Shown in pieces: positions 8,171 through 17,634 of a DNA stretch of 64,000 nt; positions within the stretch are counted from its first letter, which is position 1; every line of letters begins with the position of its first letter. A program made the translations under genes and the position numbers. Source of the DNA: Alcanivorax jadensis T9 (GTDB lineage: Bacteria; Pseudomonadota; Gammaproteobacteria; Pseudomonadales; Alcanivoracaceae); contig NZ_ARXU01000003.1 of the NCBI RefSeq assembly GCF_000756655.1, forward strand, positions 310,001-374,000. The letters run 5' to 3'. Below the pieces are notes generated by a model. That model worked only from the letters and a program-made list of their open reading frames with translations. It was not told the origin of the DNA and ran no database searches.

Positions 8171-9253
8171 GTGGTCGCCATTCACAGCAGAGCCTCCGCG
8201 CTAACGGTGCGTGCAGGCACTGATGCCATTGCCCATTTGCGCGAGTACGGGTTACGCGCCGAGGATGTGGACATTGTTCCCGGTGCTGCCGGTGGTCCCA
8301 AGGCTTTGGGTATCAACGGGTTGGACCGGGCGGTGTTCGGTGACTTTCTACCCCGGGCGCCTCGACGTCGTACCCTGATCGGCGCCTCCATCGGTAGCTG
8401 GCGTTTTGCTGCTATCGCCATGGGTCAGGATCCTGCCCTAGGGCTGGAGCGATTGGCGGAGCTCTACACCAGCCAGCGATTTCCCAAGGGCATTACCTCC
8501 CGGGAAGTGAGTCGTCGCTGTGCGGCGATGCTCTCCGAGCTGCTGCAAGATCGCGACCAGCACATCCTGCATAACCAGGACTATCGGCTGGTGATCGTAG
8601 TGATTCGCAGCCGTGGGCTGATGGCTCGCAACGGCGGTCTGGGTCTGGGCCTGGGGCTGGCCGGACTGATCGGCACCAACTTTTTCAGCCGCCAGGCCAC
8701 CGGCCTGTTCATGGAGCGTGGCCTGGTGTATCCGGACGGCAGCCCCTTGCCGGTGGGGCCGCTCAATGATTTCACCACCCATCATATTTCCATGCGGGCA
8801 GAGAACCTGCGCGCGGCTCTGCTGGCCAGTGCGGCCATCCCCATGGTGCTGGATGGGGTCAGCGAGTTGCCCGGGGCGCCGGATGGGGTCTACCGGGATG
8901 GCGGCATGCTCGATTACCACCTGGACCTGCCTTATCAGAGTGCGGGCATTGTGCTCTATCCGCACTTCACCGACCGGGTGATCCCCGGCTGGTTCGACAA
9001 GCCCCTGCGCTGGCGCAACGGCGACCCCAAGCGTCTGCGTCGTTTGCTGCTGGTGTCTCCATCGCGGGAATACCTGGCCAGTCTGCCTCACGGCAAACTG
9101 CCCGACCGGACCGACTTCAAGCATTACCTGGGCGACGATGCCGGCCGCGAGGCCTACTGGCGCAAGGCGGTGGGGGAGAGTCAGCGGCTGGGGGATGAGT
9201 TTCTTGAGCTGGTGGAAACCGGAAAACTGGTGGATCGTATCCAGCCGCTGTAA
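8171..9253 (+). CDS. Patatin-like phospholipase family protein
   Basis: A 360-residue protein with the patatin catalytic layout: a glycine-rich oxyanion segment GAAGGPKAL at about residues 38-46, a nucleophile elbow GASIGS near residue 71, and the catalytic aspartate in DGGMLD near residue 243. Patatins are Ser/Asp-dyad lipid acyl hydrolases. The start is a GTG preceded by GGAGAGAG. No signal peptide is visible, suggesting a cytoplasmic or membrane-associated enzyme. It may take part in phospholipid or wax ester turnover, but that is inference. Confidence 0.8.
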   Translation: MVAIHSRASALTVRAGTDAIAHLREYGLRAEDVDIVPGAAGGPKALGINGLDRAVFGDFLPRAPRRRTLIGASIGSWRFAAIAMGQDPALGLERLAELYTSQRFPKGITSREVSRRCAAMLSELLQDRDQHILHNQDYRLVIVVIRSRGLMARNGGLGLGLGLAGLIGTNFFSRQATGLFMERGLVYPDGSPLPVGPLNDFTTHHISMRAENLRAALLASAAIPMVLDGVSELPGAPDGVYRDGGMLDYHLDLPYQSAGIVLYPHFTDRVIPGWFDKPLRWRNGDPKRLRRLLLVSPSREYLASLPHGKLPDRTDFKHYLGDDAGREAYWRKAVGESQRLGDEFLELVETGKLVDRIQPL

Positions 9254-9258
9254 GAATC

Positions 9259-9346
9259 CCCCGTAGGAGCGGCGCTTGAGCCGCGAACCTGCTTGCGACA
9301 GGCCGTGCCAGGTACGGTTCGCGGCTCAAGCGCCGCTCCTACGGGG
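9259..9346. repeat. REP-pair palindrome (GTAGGAGC family)
   Basis: Perfect 31-bp inverted arms at 9259-9289 and 9316-9346 with a 26-base spacer. Each arm also contains its own small palindrome, GCGGCGCTTGAGCCGC, so the unit is a head-to-head REP pair. It lies between the patatin gene and the MATE gene, which both read rightward. Confidence 0.9.
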
Positions 9347-9390
9347 AACATGTTACCCTCGCCAGGTTTCCCTATTGACCCGGATTGCCC

Positions 9391-10725
9391 GTGACTGAAT
9401 CCAGCCCCTCCACATTGTCCCTCGTCCGCCAGCTCTGGCAGCAGACCTGGCCCATGGCGCTTGGCGTTATGTCGTTACTGGGGTTCTACCTGGTAGACAG
9501 CATTTTTGTGGCGCGGTTGGGGACGGCGCCGCTGGCGGCGCAGTCGTTTACCTTTCCGCTGTCGTTTCTGGTGATCGGGGTGCAGGTGGGGATCGGCATT
9601 GCCATTGCTGCGCTCATCTCCCGGGCCATCGGTGCCGGTCAGCAGGATCAGGCCAACCGGCTCGGTGCCCTGGTGCTGACCGGTGGCGGCCTGTTGCTGG
9701 GTGTGCTGCTGTTGCTGCTTTGGCTGCTGCAAACCCCGGCGTTTTCCCTGATCGGCGCCAGTGAAGCCATTCGCGAACTGATCCGTCCCTACTGGGCGAT
9801 CCAGGTCCTGGCTATGTGGGTGGGCGGGGTACTGTATTTCGGGTACAGCCTGTTCCGGGCCCACGGCAATACCCGCTTCCCCGGGTTGATGATGGTACTT
9901 ACCAGCCTGCTCAACCTGATTCTGGATCCGTTGCTGATCTTCGGGGTTGGTGACTGGGAGGGGTTCGGCCTGCCCGGTGCCGCGTTGGCGTCCCTGCTGG
10001 CTTTCTCAATCGGCATGATCATCCTGGTGTTGGCCCTGCGGGGGCAGGGCTGGGTACAGCGTCATGGCATGCTGTTACAGATGCGGGTATCTGCCTGGCC
10101 GTTCGCGCAGATTGCCGGCCCTGCCATGATCAGCCAGCTGATGCCGCCGTTGGCGGCCATGCTGGCCACCGCCCTGGTGGCCCGGGCCGGTGACCAGGCG
10201 GTGGCTGCCTGGGGTATGGCTAGTCGGCTGGAAAGTTTTTCCATCGTGTTGGTGCTGGGCATGACCATGGCGCTGCCGCCCTGGTTGGGCCGCTGTTATG
10301 GCGGAAACGACTGGGACACCGTGCGCCGGCTGATGCGGGTGGCGGCGGCCATGGTGATTGGTTGGCAGGTTCTGCTGGGACTGGTGATGGCGTTGCTGGC
10401 GGCGCCATTGGCGAGCCTTCTGGTGGAGTCGGCACCGGTCCAGGCTTACCTGACACTGCTGATTCGCTGGTTGCCGCCCAGTTTTGGTCTGCTCGGTGTG
10501 TGCATGCTGGTGGTCTCCGCCAGCAATGCCCTGGGCTGGCCCATGCGTGCCATGCTGATTTCCTTCCTGCGCCTGTTCCTGTGCTATCTGCCGTTGCTGT
10601 GGCTGGGCTACCAACTGGGCGACTTCGGCGGCCTGGCGTTGGGGGCGGCGTTCGGTAATCTGCTGGCGGGGGTGATGGCGTGGGGGTTTTATCAGCAGGC
10701 GCTGGGAAAGGCAGTTGATAATTGA
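9391..10725 (+). CDS. MATE family efflux transporter
   Basis: A 444-residue, 12-TM protein of the multidrug and toxic compound extrusion family (NorM/DinF type), an Na+ or H+ driven drug exporter of the inner membrane. The N-terminal segment beginning RQLWQQTWPMALG, the VDSIFVARLG strand and the internal two-fold repeat of about 220 residues are typical. Either GTG at 9391 or TTG at 9385 could start it; neither has a clear Shine-Dalgarno, and GTG is chosen as the commoner start. The last codons and the TGA lie in a heptad repeat element. Confidence 0.88.
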   Translation: MTESSPSTLSLVRQLWQQTWPMALGVMSLLGFYLVDSIFVARLGTAPLAAQSFTFPLSFLVIGVQVGIGIAIAALISRAIGAGQQDQANRLGALVLTGGGLLLGVLLLLLWLLQTPAFSLIGASEAIRELIRPYWAIQVLAMWVGGVLYFGYSLFRAHGNTRFPGLMMVLTSLLNLILDPLLIFGVGDWEGFGLPGAALASLLAFSIGMIILVLALRGQGWVQRHGMLLQMRVSAWPFAQIAGPAMISQLMPPLAAMLATALVARAGDQAVAAWGMASRLESFSIVLVLGMTMALPPWLGRCYGGNDWDTVRRLMRVAAAMVIGWQVLLGLVMALLAAPLASLLVESAPVQAYLTLLIRWLPPSFGLLGVCMLVVSASNALGWPMRAMLISFLRLFLCYLPLLWLGYQLGDFGGLALGAAFGNLLAGVMAWGFYQQALGKAVDN

Positions 10726-10874
10726 GAATGGATAATTGATAACGCGCGATTAGAGCGCGGTCATGTTCTGCAACGTATGAATCCGCGCCCCTATCTGGGG
10801 CGCGGACTCATACGTTTAGAAAACTCACAACCTGTCCCGCGCAGTTATCAATTATCCATTCTCAATTATCAATT
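10713..10874. repeat. Heptad-repeat inverted element B with inner hairpin
   Basis: Left arm 10713-10740 is four heptads of the AATTGAT type. Right arm 10847-10874 is their reverse complement, with 27 of 28 bases matching. Inside lies a second near-perfect palindrome, 10772-10791 against 10797-10816 (one mismatch, 5-base loop). The left arm overlaps the last codons and TGA of the MATE gene. The right arm stops 3 bp short of the stop codon of the convergent fatty acid hydroxylase gene. The element therefore spans exactly stop to stop and could end transcription from both sides. Confidence 0.85.
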
Positions 10875-10877
10875 CAA

Positions 10878-11798
10878 TCATTCCCCTCTCTCCCACTCCG
10901 GCGGCTTCCACAGATGTTTCAGCCGCTGTCCGATGGGGCCGCGCTGTTTGATGTCGCGGAACATGTCCACGTATTCATGGCACCAGTTCACCAGCAGGTT
11001 GTTGCTGTACACCGGGCGGGTGATGCCGTATTCCACCGGTTCCTCGTCCCGTTCTGGAGTAAAGGTGCCGAACAGACGATCGAAGACGATGAAGACGCCG
11101 CCGTAATTGGTGTCGATATAGTCCGGGTTGCGACCATGATGGACCCGGTGGTGGCTGGGCGTGTTGAACACATATTCGATGGCCGGGTGCAGTCGCTTCA
11201 CCAAGGTGGTGTGGATAAAGAACTGGTAGACCAGTGACAGGGCATAACATACCCCGATCCACACCGGGTTGAAGCCGACAAAAGCCAGCGGCACGTAGAA
11301 CAACCAGCCACCATTGAAGATGTTGGTGGCGTTCTGACGCATGGCGGTGGAAAAGTTCATCCGCTCGGAAGAGTGGTGGGTCACATGGGCGGCCCAGAAC
11401 CAGCGCACCCGGTGGGAGCTACGGTGCATCCAGTAGAAGCAGAAATCCGTCAGCACCCAGAGCAGGGCGCCCGTGAACCAGGTCAGCTCGATATCCAACA
11501 AGCGGTGGTGGTAGGCGAAGGCATATACCGGGAAGGCGATCAGGCCGGCGAACAGCAGCTCGGTGGTCTGGTAACCGGCACCCAGCATGAAGTTGCGGAT
11601 GGATTCCCGGCTATCCACCAGCTCGGCATTGTGGCGGATCTTCAGGAACTCCCACAGGAATACGCCGATGAAGAAGGGCGTGGCCACCATGAAGATCAGT
11701 TGCCGCTCGTCCAGGGCCAGCCAGGGGGCGATCGTTTCCCACAGTGGCGCCAGGCCGCTGTTCTGCCACACGCTGTTGAGCCAGTCCATCAGAGCCAT
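10878..11798 (-). CDS. Fatty acid hydroxylase / sterol desaturase family protein
   Basis: A 306-residue integral-membrane di-iron oxygenase. The histidine clusters that bind the two irons are all present: HRSSH at 125-129, HVTHH at 138-142 and HHRVHH at 216-221, with an extra His pair near 196-204. Four or more hydrophobic segments surround them. Family members hydroxylate or desaturate sterols, fatty acids or alkylglycerols; the substrate here is unknown. The start at 11798 is preferred over upstream in-frame codons because it begins the conserved hydrophobic N-terminus, has GGGAAG upstream, and avoids overlap with the divergent AraC gene. Confidence 0.85.
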   Translation of the reverse strand: MALMDWLNSVWQNSGLAPLWETIAPWLALDERQLIFMVATPFFIGVFLWEFLKIRHNAELVDSRESIRNFMLGAGYQTTELLFAGLIAFPVYAFAYHHRLLDIELTWFTGALLWVLTDFCFYWMHRSSHRVRWFWAAHVTHHSSERMNFSTAMRQNATNIFNGGWLFYVPLAFVGFNPVWIGVCYALSLVYQFFIHTTLVKRLHPAIEYVFNTPSHHRVHHGRNPDYIDTNYGGVFIVFDRLFGTFTPERDEEPVEYGITRPVYSNNLLVNWCHEYVDMFRDIKQRGPIGQRLKHLWKPPEWERGE

Positions 11799-11858
11799 GG
11801 GTATCTTCCCGTTGTGATTGATGATGGAGTCATTGTGCGATGGAGGACCGGGTTTGTA

Positions 11859-11894
11859 TTGACACTCTATGCCGTATTTTTGACAATATATGCC
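11859..11894. promoter_or_regulatory. Direct repeat, candidate AraC-type operator
   Basis: Two direct repeats, TTGACACTCTATGCC (11859-11873) and TTGACAATATATGCC (11880-11894), match at 13 of 15 bases and start 21 bp apart, two helical turns. That spacing is usual for tandem half-sites of AraC-family regulators. They sit in the gap between the AraC gene and the divergent fatty acid hydroxylase gene. The TTGACA part could alternatively serve as a -35 element. Confidence 0.5.
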
Positions 11895-11919
11895 ATTGGA
11901 TGAACGGCGGGAGAGCATC

Positions 11920-12942
11920 ATGGCCACAGCCATGCGCGTCACCGGGGCCTGGGTACAGTTGCTCACGGACTGGCTGGACCGGGAAAATCTGCCGGCGCCG
12001 GCCCTGCGCACCGTGCTGGACAGCCGTAGCCCGGCGGACCTGGTGCCCCTGCCGTTATGGCGTGACCTGCTGCAGCAGGCGGTGGCCCTGCGACCGGACC
12101 GGGTGACGCCGGGGTTGTCCATCGGCGCCATGGTGCAGCCCCGCCATGTGGGCATGCTCGGCTACCTGATTCTCACCTGCCGCACCCTGGGTGAGGCCAT
12201 GCAGGCCTACCAGCGTTACGAGACGCTGTTTTACGGCCAGGATATGGTGGAAGTGCTGGGCCTGGGGGATCAGATGCAGGTGCGCTGGTCCGGTGAAGAT
12301 TCCACCGGGGAGCTGGCGGACACCGTTGCCATCGCTGCGCTGATCACTTTCCTGCGTCGGCTGGTGGATGATCCGCCGTCACCCGCCTCGGTGTCTTTCG
12401 TGTTTCCGCCGCCGTCGGCGACAGCCTGTCAGGCCTACGAAGCCTTCTTCGGCTGCCCGGTGTTGTTTGCCCAGTCCCACACCTGCGTCAGTTTTCCGAT
12501 TCACTTTCTCGCCATGCCGCTGCCGCACAGTGATCCCAGCATGCGCAATCTGCTGGATCGCCAGGCCGGCGCCATGCTGCTGGCCCTGCCGGATTCCGAC
12601 AGTTTCGACCGGGCCCTGCAGCAGGCCATGGTAAGGCTGTTGCCGGAGGCGACGGTGACCCTGCCGCGTCTGGCTGCAGAGCTGCACATGTCGGTGCGCA
12701 CCTTGCAACGACGCCTCGCCGAGCGACAACTGACCTGGCGGGTACTGCTGGATCGCACCCGCGAACAGCTGGCCCGTCATTATCTGGCGGACCCCTCACT
12801 GACCCTGGGTGATATTGCGCTGTTGTTGGGGTTTTCCGAGCACAGTGCCTTCAGTCGTGCCTACCGGCGCTGGACCGGCACAACCCCGGGCAAGGCCAGA
12901 AAAACCCTGGGCCGCGCATACAAAAGCGACGTTGCTGTCTAA
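11920..12942 (+). CDS. AraC family transcriptional regulator
   Basis: A 340-residue regulator with an N-terminal ligand-binding region of the arabinose-binding-like type seen in OruR/ArgR-like AraC proteins (about residues 15-200) and a C-terminal double helix-turn-helix (about 230-330). The HTH includes LAAELHMSVRTLQRRLAE and ALLLGFSEHSAFSRAYRRW, a standard AraC signature. The ATG at 11920 is chosen because GGCGGGAG ends 6-7 bases upstream; an in-frame ATG at 11890 lacks this. It is transcribed away from the fatty acid hydroxylase gene, and a tandem repeat lies between them, so it probably controls that gene. Confidence 0.88.
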   Translation: MATAMRVTGAWVQLLTDWLDRENLPAPALRTVLDSRSPADLVPLPLWRDLLQQAVALRPDRVTPGLSIGAMVQPRHVGMLGYLILTCRTLGEAMQAYQRYETLFYGQDMVEVLGLGDQMQVRWSGEDSTGELADTVAIAALITFLRRLVDDPPSPASVSFVFPPPSATACQAYEAFFGCPVLFAQSHTCVSFPIHFLAMPLPHSDPSMRNLLDRQAGAMLLALPDSDSFDRALQQAMVRLLPEATVTLPRLAAELHMSVRTLQRRLAERQLTWRVLLDRTREQLARHYLADPSLTLGDIALLLGFSEHSAFSRAYRRWTGTTPGKARKTLGRAYKSDVAV

Positions 12943-13159
12943 TCCAGGCTCGTTGAGGCGTTCTCTTGATGAAAGCGGAAAGCGTTGTAGAACAGGCGTT
13001 TGCTGCCTGATCCATGGCAAGTGCTAGCCAAAATTCCCGAGGGGGTGAACATTCCTGTCATTGCTGCAAAATAGGGGGCTTGAGTACGTTGGCGCCATCC
13101 AAACGCCCCCGGAGCCTGTTCTGCGGGGCAGGCCTGAATTCAGTAAAGGGACCCCATTC

Positions 13160-14140
13160 ATGAAGACACGTATTACCGAATTACTGGGTATCCAGTATCC
13201 GATTGTGCAGGGCGGCATGCAGAATGTGGGCTATGCCGAACTGGCGGCGGCGGTATCCAACGCCGGCGGTCTGGGTATCATCACTGCCCTGACCCAGCCC
13301 ACCCCGGAAGACCTGGACAAGGAAATCAAACGCTGCAAGGAAATGACCGACAAGCCTTTCGGCGTCAACCTGACCATCCTGCCTACCATCAAGCCGGTGC
13401 CCTATGAGGAATACGCCCGGGTGATCTGCGAAAACAATATCTCCGTGGTGGAGACCGCCGGCCGTAACCCGGAACCCTTCATGCCCCTGTTCGAAGGCGC
13501 CGGTGTAAAGGTGGTGCACAAATGCACCTCCGTCCGTCATGCGTTGAAGGCAGAAAAGGTGGGTGTGGCTGCGGTCTCCGTGGACGGCTTCGAATGTGCC
13601 GGTCACCCTGGGGAAGACGACATCCCCAATCTGGTGCTGCTGCCGGCAGCGGCCAAGGTGATCAAGATTCCCATGCTCGCCTCCGGGGGTATTGGGACCG
13701 GTGCGCAGATGGCGGCCTGCCTGGCGCTGGGTGCGGACGGCATCAACATGGGCACCCGTTTTCTGGCCTCGAAAGAATCGCCAGTGCACGAAAACATGAA
13801 GCGCGCCATTGCCGAAGCCTCCGAACTCGACACTGCGCTGATCTTCCGTCCGCTGAAAAATACGGCTCGTGTTTTCAAGAATGCGGTCGCCACCCAGGTC
13901 AACGAGATTGAGCGCGAAAAAGGCCAGGACATGAAGTTCGATTACATCATTGATCTGGTTGCCGGGGTGAAAGGTAAGGCGGCGCTGACCTCCGGTGAAA
14001 TCGACGGTGGCATCTGGACCTCTGGCATGGTCCAGGGGCTGATCGACAGCTACCCGAGCTGTGCGGAAATCATTGATGACATCATCAGCGAGTGTGTGGG
14101 TACCATCAATCAGCGCCTTGCGGGTTTTATCAACGACTGA
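13160..14140 (+). CDS. Nitronate monooxygenase (2-nitropropane dioxygenase family)
   Basis: A 326-residue TIM-barrel FMN protein. The N-terminus ITELLGIQYPIVQGGMQNVG, the central VHKCTSVRHALKAEKVGV and AGHPGEDD, and the glycine-rich phosphate-binding ASGGIGTGAQM and GADGINMGTRF are family hallmarks. Such enzymes oxidise nitronates to carbonyl compounds and nitrite; some relatives are enoyl reductases (FabK-like), so the exact activity is open. The start at 13160 follows AAAGGG and begins the conserved sequence; an in-frame upstream extension to 13061 is not conserved-looking. It is followed by a strong terminator. Confidence 0.87.
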   Translation: MKTRITELLGIQYPIVQGGMQNVGYAELAAAVSNAGGLGIITALTQPTPEDLDKEIKRCKEMTDKPFGVNLTILPTIKPVPYEEYARVICENNISVVETAGRNPEPFMPLFEGAGVKVVHKCTSVRHALKAEKVGVAAVSVDGFECAGHPGEDDIPNLVLLPAAAKVIKIPMLASGGIGTGAQMAACLALGADGINMGTRFLASKESPVHENMKRAIAEASELDTALIFRPLKNTARVFKNAVATQVNEIEREKGQDMKFDYIIDLVAGVKGKAALTSGEIDGGIWTSGMVQGLIDSYPSCAEIIDDIISECVGTINQRLAGFIND

Positions 14141-14175
14141 CTGTTTCCGGTTTTAGTCTCGCTCTCCCGAGCCAT

Positions 14176-14204
14176 AGCCAGGGCACTGCCCTGGCTTTTT
14201 TTTT
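14176..14204 (+). terminator. Rho-independent terminator
   Basis: A 9-bp perfect stem (AGCCAGGGC with GCCCTGGCT), 3-base loop, followed by nine T residues. It ends the nitronate monooxygenase transcript. Confidence 0.92.
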
Positions 14205-14300
14205 GCCGTTTTCCCGGGCTGGTCGAGTTTTTGGATATTGCGCATGTTCCTCGGTGGGGGATTTGACGGTAAGCTGACCACGCAAAAAGGAGAGGGGATC

Positions 14301-14750
14301 ATGAAGGGATGCATCAAGATACTGCTGTTTGCTTGTGCCATGCTGTTGTCGGGGCAGGTCTGTGCAGAGATCTACACCTGGACTGATGCGCAGGGGCGCG
14401 TCCATTTTGGTGACAAGCCTGCCGATAACGACCGGGCGCAAGCCGTCAACGTCCGCATCAATACATTCGAGAGCGTGACCTACGACAGCCTCGGAAAGGG
14501 CGTCCCGGAGCCGGCAGCGCGTGGGGGCAACGTTATCATGTATGCCACCCAGTGGTGCGGGGTGTGCAAGAAAGCCCGCCGTTACTTCAATGACAATAAT
14601 ATTTCCTTTACCGAATACGATATTGATAAAGACCCGAAAGCCCAGGCACGCTTTGACGCACTGGAAGGCAAGGGGGTGCCCGTCATTCTGGTGGGCAAGC
14701 GGCGTATGAACGGTTTCAGCGTCGAAGGGTTTGAAAGAATATACCGGTAA
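14301..14750 (+). CDS. Exported glutaredoxin with N-terminal DUF4124
   Basis: A 149-residue protein with a cleavable-type signal peptide (about residues 1-22), then a short DUF4124 module (YTWTDAQGRVHFGDKP, residues 25-40), then a glutaredoxin domain from about residue 76 with active site CGVC at 86-89 and the expected cis-Pro region GVPVILV. Thiol-disulfide exchange in the periplasm is the likely role. The start at 14301 has an excellent AGGAG 7-11 bases upstream. Glutaredoxins normally use cytoplasmic glutathione, so an exported version is notable. A GST-fold protein follows 29 bp later in the same direction. Confidence 0.82.
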   Translation: MKGCIKILLFACAMLLSGQVCAEIYTWTDAQGRVHFGDKPADNDRAQAVNVRINTFESVTYDSLGKGVPEPAARGGNVIMYATQWCGVCKKARRYFNDNNISFTEYDIDKDPKAQARFDALEGKGVPVILVGKRRMNGFSVEGFERIYR

Positions 14751-14779
14751 TACTTCGCGCCCTATCACAAGGAAAAGTG

Positions 14780-15382
14780 ATGTTTACGCTTTATGAATTT
14801 GCCTCGTCCGGCAACTGCTACAAGCTGCGGCTGGCCATGGCCCAGCTGGACATACCCTTTCAGCGTATCGAAAAGGATATCACCCGCGGCGAAACCCGCA
14901 GTGCAGAATTTCTCGCCATCAATCCCAATGGTCGTATTCCGGTATTGGTGACACCAGATAACAGGGTGTTGCCTGAATCCAGTGCGGCGCTCTGGTATCT
15001 GGCCAGAGACAGTAAGCTGATGCCCGAGGACCCGTTTCAGCAGGCTCAGGTGCTGCAATGGATGTTCTTTGAGCAGTATAACCACGAACCCAACATCGCC
15101 ACGTCGCGCTACTGGATTCATGTGCTGGGAGAACAGGAAAAGTATGCTGAGGCGCTGGCGGAAAAACAGCAGAAAGGTCATGACGCCCTGGCAGTAATGG
15201 AAACCCATTTGTCAGACCGGGACTTCTTTGTCGGCCGCGATTATTCCATTGCCGACATTGCCTTGTATGCCTATACCCATGTGGCCGGGCAGGGTGGTTT
15301 CTCTCTGGATGCTTATCCGGCGATACGGGGTTGGTTGGAGAGGGTTGAGCGGCAGCCGGGTTACGTTGCCATGGAGGCTTGA
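14780..15382 (+). CDS. Glutathione S-transferase family protein
   Basis: A 200-residue protein with the N-terminal thioredoxin-like GST domain (YEFASSGNCYKLRLAM, NPNGRIPVLV with the cis-Pro, and PESSAALWYLA, the gamma-Glu binding motif) and an all-helical C-terminal domain containing the N-capping segment DYSIADIALYAYTHVA. It probably conjugates glutathione to electrophiles; no specific class can be assigned. ATG at 14780 is preferred over the overlapping GTG at 14777 because AAGGA lies 7 bp upstream. It probably shares a transcript with the exported glutaredoxin. Confidence 0.87.
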   Translation: MFTLYEFASSGNCYKLRLAMAQLDIPFQRIEKDITRGETRSAEFLAINPNGRIPVLVTPDNRVLPESSAALWYLARDSKLMPEDPFQQAQVLQWMFFEQYNHEPNIATSRYWIHVLGEQEKYAEALAEKQQKGHDALAVMETHLSDRDFFVGRDYSIADIALYAYTHVAGQGGFSLDAYPAIRGWLERVERQPGYVAMEA

Positions 15383-15409
15383 TAATTCACAACATCGAAT
15401 GACCGGGCG

Positions 15410-15444
15410 GTAGGGTGGATTAGCCTGAGGCTAATCCACCCTAC
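15410..15444. repeat. Perfect 17-bp palindrome, GTAGGGTGGATTAG type
   Basis: Arms 15410-15426 and 15428-15444 are perfectly complementary around a single base. The sequence belongs to the small GTAGGGTGGATTA/TAATCCACCCTAC palindromes found between genes in many Gammaproteobacteria. It lies between the convergent GST and fghA genes and may act on both transcripts. Confidence 0.85.
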
Positions 15445-15468
15445 GTGATGGCGCTCTGCTTGAAAGAT

Positions 15469-16314
15469 CTATTGCGTCAGGTGATGAAAGTGATATTTCA
15501 GATGATCGTCAATAAAGCTGGCGATAAAGAAATAGGAATGGTCATAACCTGGCTGCATGCGCAAGGTGATCGGCACGCCGGCTTCTTCACAGGCGGCACT
15601 GAGTGCTTCCGGCTGTAGTTGGCCATCCGTGTAGAAGTTGTCCGCATTGCCCTGATCCACCATCAAGGCCAGCGAGCTGCCATTTGCCTTGATCAGCTCG
15701 CAGGCATCCCAGGCCTTCCAGCTTTCCTGATCATCGCCCAGGTAACCGTTCAGGGCTTTTTCTCCCCATGGACATTGCATCGGATGGCTGATCGGCGCGA
15801 AGGCGGAGACCGAGGTGTAGCGCCCCGGGTTTTTCAGCGCGCAGATCAGGGCGCCATGGCCTCCCATGGAGTGGCCGCTGATGGCCTCGCGACCGTTGAG
15901 CGGGAAATGGTCGCGCAGCAGTGCCGGCAACTCATCGGTCACGTAGTCATACATGCGATAGTGCTGGCTCCAGGGCGCGCGGGTGGCATTCACATAGAAA
16001 CCGGCACCAGAGCCGAAATCATAGCTGTCGTGCTCACCGGGCAGATCGGTGCCGCGCGGGCTGGTGTCCGGGCAGACCATGGCAAGGCCCAGCTCGGCGG
16101 CGGTGCGTTGCGCGCCGGCTTTCTGCATGAAATTTTCATCGGTACAGGTAAGGCCGGACAGCCACCACAGCAGCGGCACGTCGTTTTCATCGGCTGCCGG
16201 CGGCAGATAAATGGCGAAGATCATTTCGCAATTGAGTACCTGGCTGCGGTGCTTGTAGCGTTTCAGCCAGCCACCAAAGGATTTGGTGGCGGAAACCAGT
16301 TCGATATCAGACAT
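15469..16314 (-). CDS. fghA: S-formylglutathione hydrolase
   Basis: A 281-residue esterase-D-type enzyme that hydrolyses S-formylglutathione to formate and glutathione, the last step of glutathione-dependent formaldehyde oxidation. The catalytic triad is visible: Ser149 in GHSMGG, Asp225 in QGNAD and His259 in YDHSYFF. The conserved WWLSGLTCTDENF segment is near residues 50-62. It starts at MSDIELV (16314) with AAGGAT upstream; longer in-frame starts run into the REP palindrome. It lies downstream of frmA on the same strand, the usual order for this pathway. Confidence 0.95.
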   Translation of the reverse strand: MSDIELVSATKSFGGWLKRYKHRSQVLNCEMIFAIYLPPAADENDVPLLWWLSGLTCTDENFMQKAGAQRTAAELGLAMVCPDTSPRGTDLPGEHDSYDFGSGAGFYVNATRAPWSQHYRMYDYVTDELPALLRDHFPLNGREAISGHSMGGHGALICALKNPGRYTSVSAFAPISHPMQCPWGEKALNGYLGDDQESWKAWDACELIKANGSSLALMVDQGNADNFYTDGQLQPEALSAACEEAGVPITLRMQPGYDHSYFFIASFIDDHLKYHFHHLTQ

Positions 16315-16337
16315 GATTATCCTTTCTGACGAAGCCG

Positions 16338-16369
16338 CTGCAGGAGCACCTCGAGAGGTGCTCCTGCAG
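16338..16369. repeat. Near-perfect palindrome between frmA and fghA
   Basis: 15-bp perfect arms (16338-16352, 16355-16369) separated by 2 bases, containing CAGGAGCACC/GGTGCTCCTG. It is a compact member of the GTAGGAGC/CAGGAGC REP group and sits inside the frmA-fghA operon, where it may stabilise or attenuate the transcript. Confidence 0.85.
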
Positions 16370-16386
16370 TCGGAATTCATTGCCTC

Positions 16387-17565
<1,179 letters not shown>

Positions 17566-17634
17566 TCACTATACGCAGACACGAATAGAGCTATAAGGCA
17601 CAATTCAGCAAGAGATTATTGTCAGGTAGCAACA

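Noticed and set aside
11799-12155. 119-residue N-terminal extension of the fatty acid hydroxylase
   Set aside because: It would overlap the divergent AraC gene and its leader, and shows low-complexity shadow composition; a better start with a ribosome-binding site exists at 11798.
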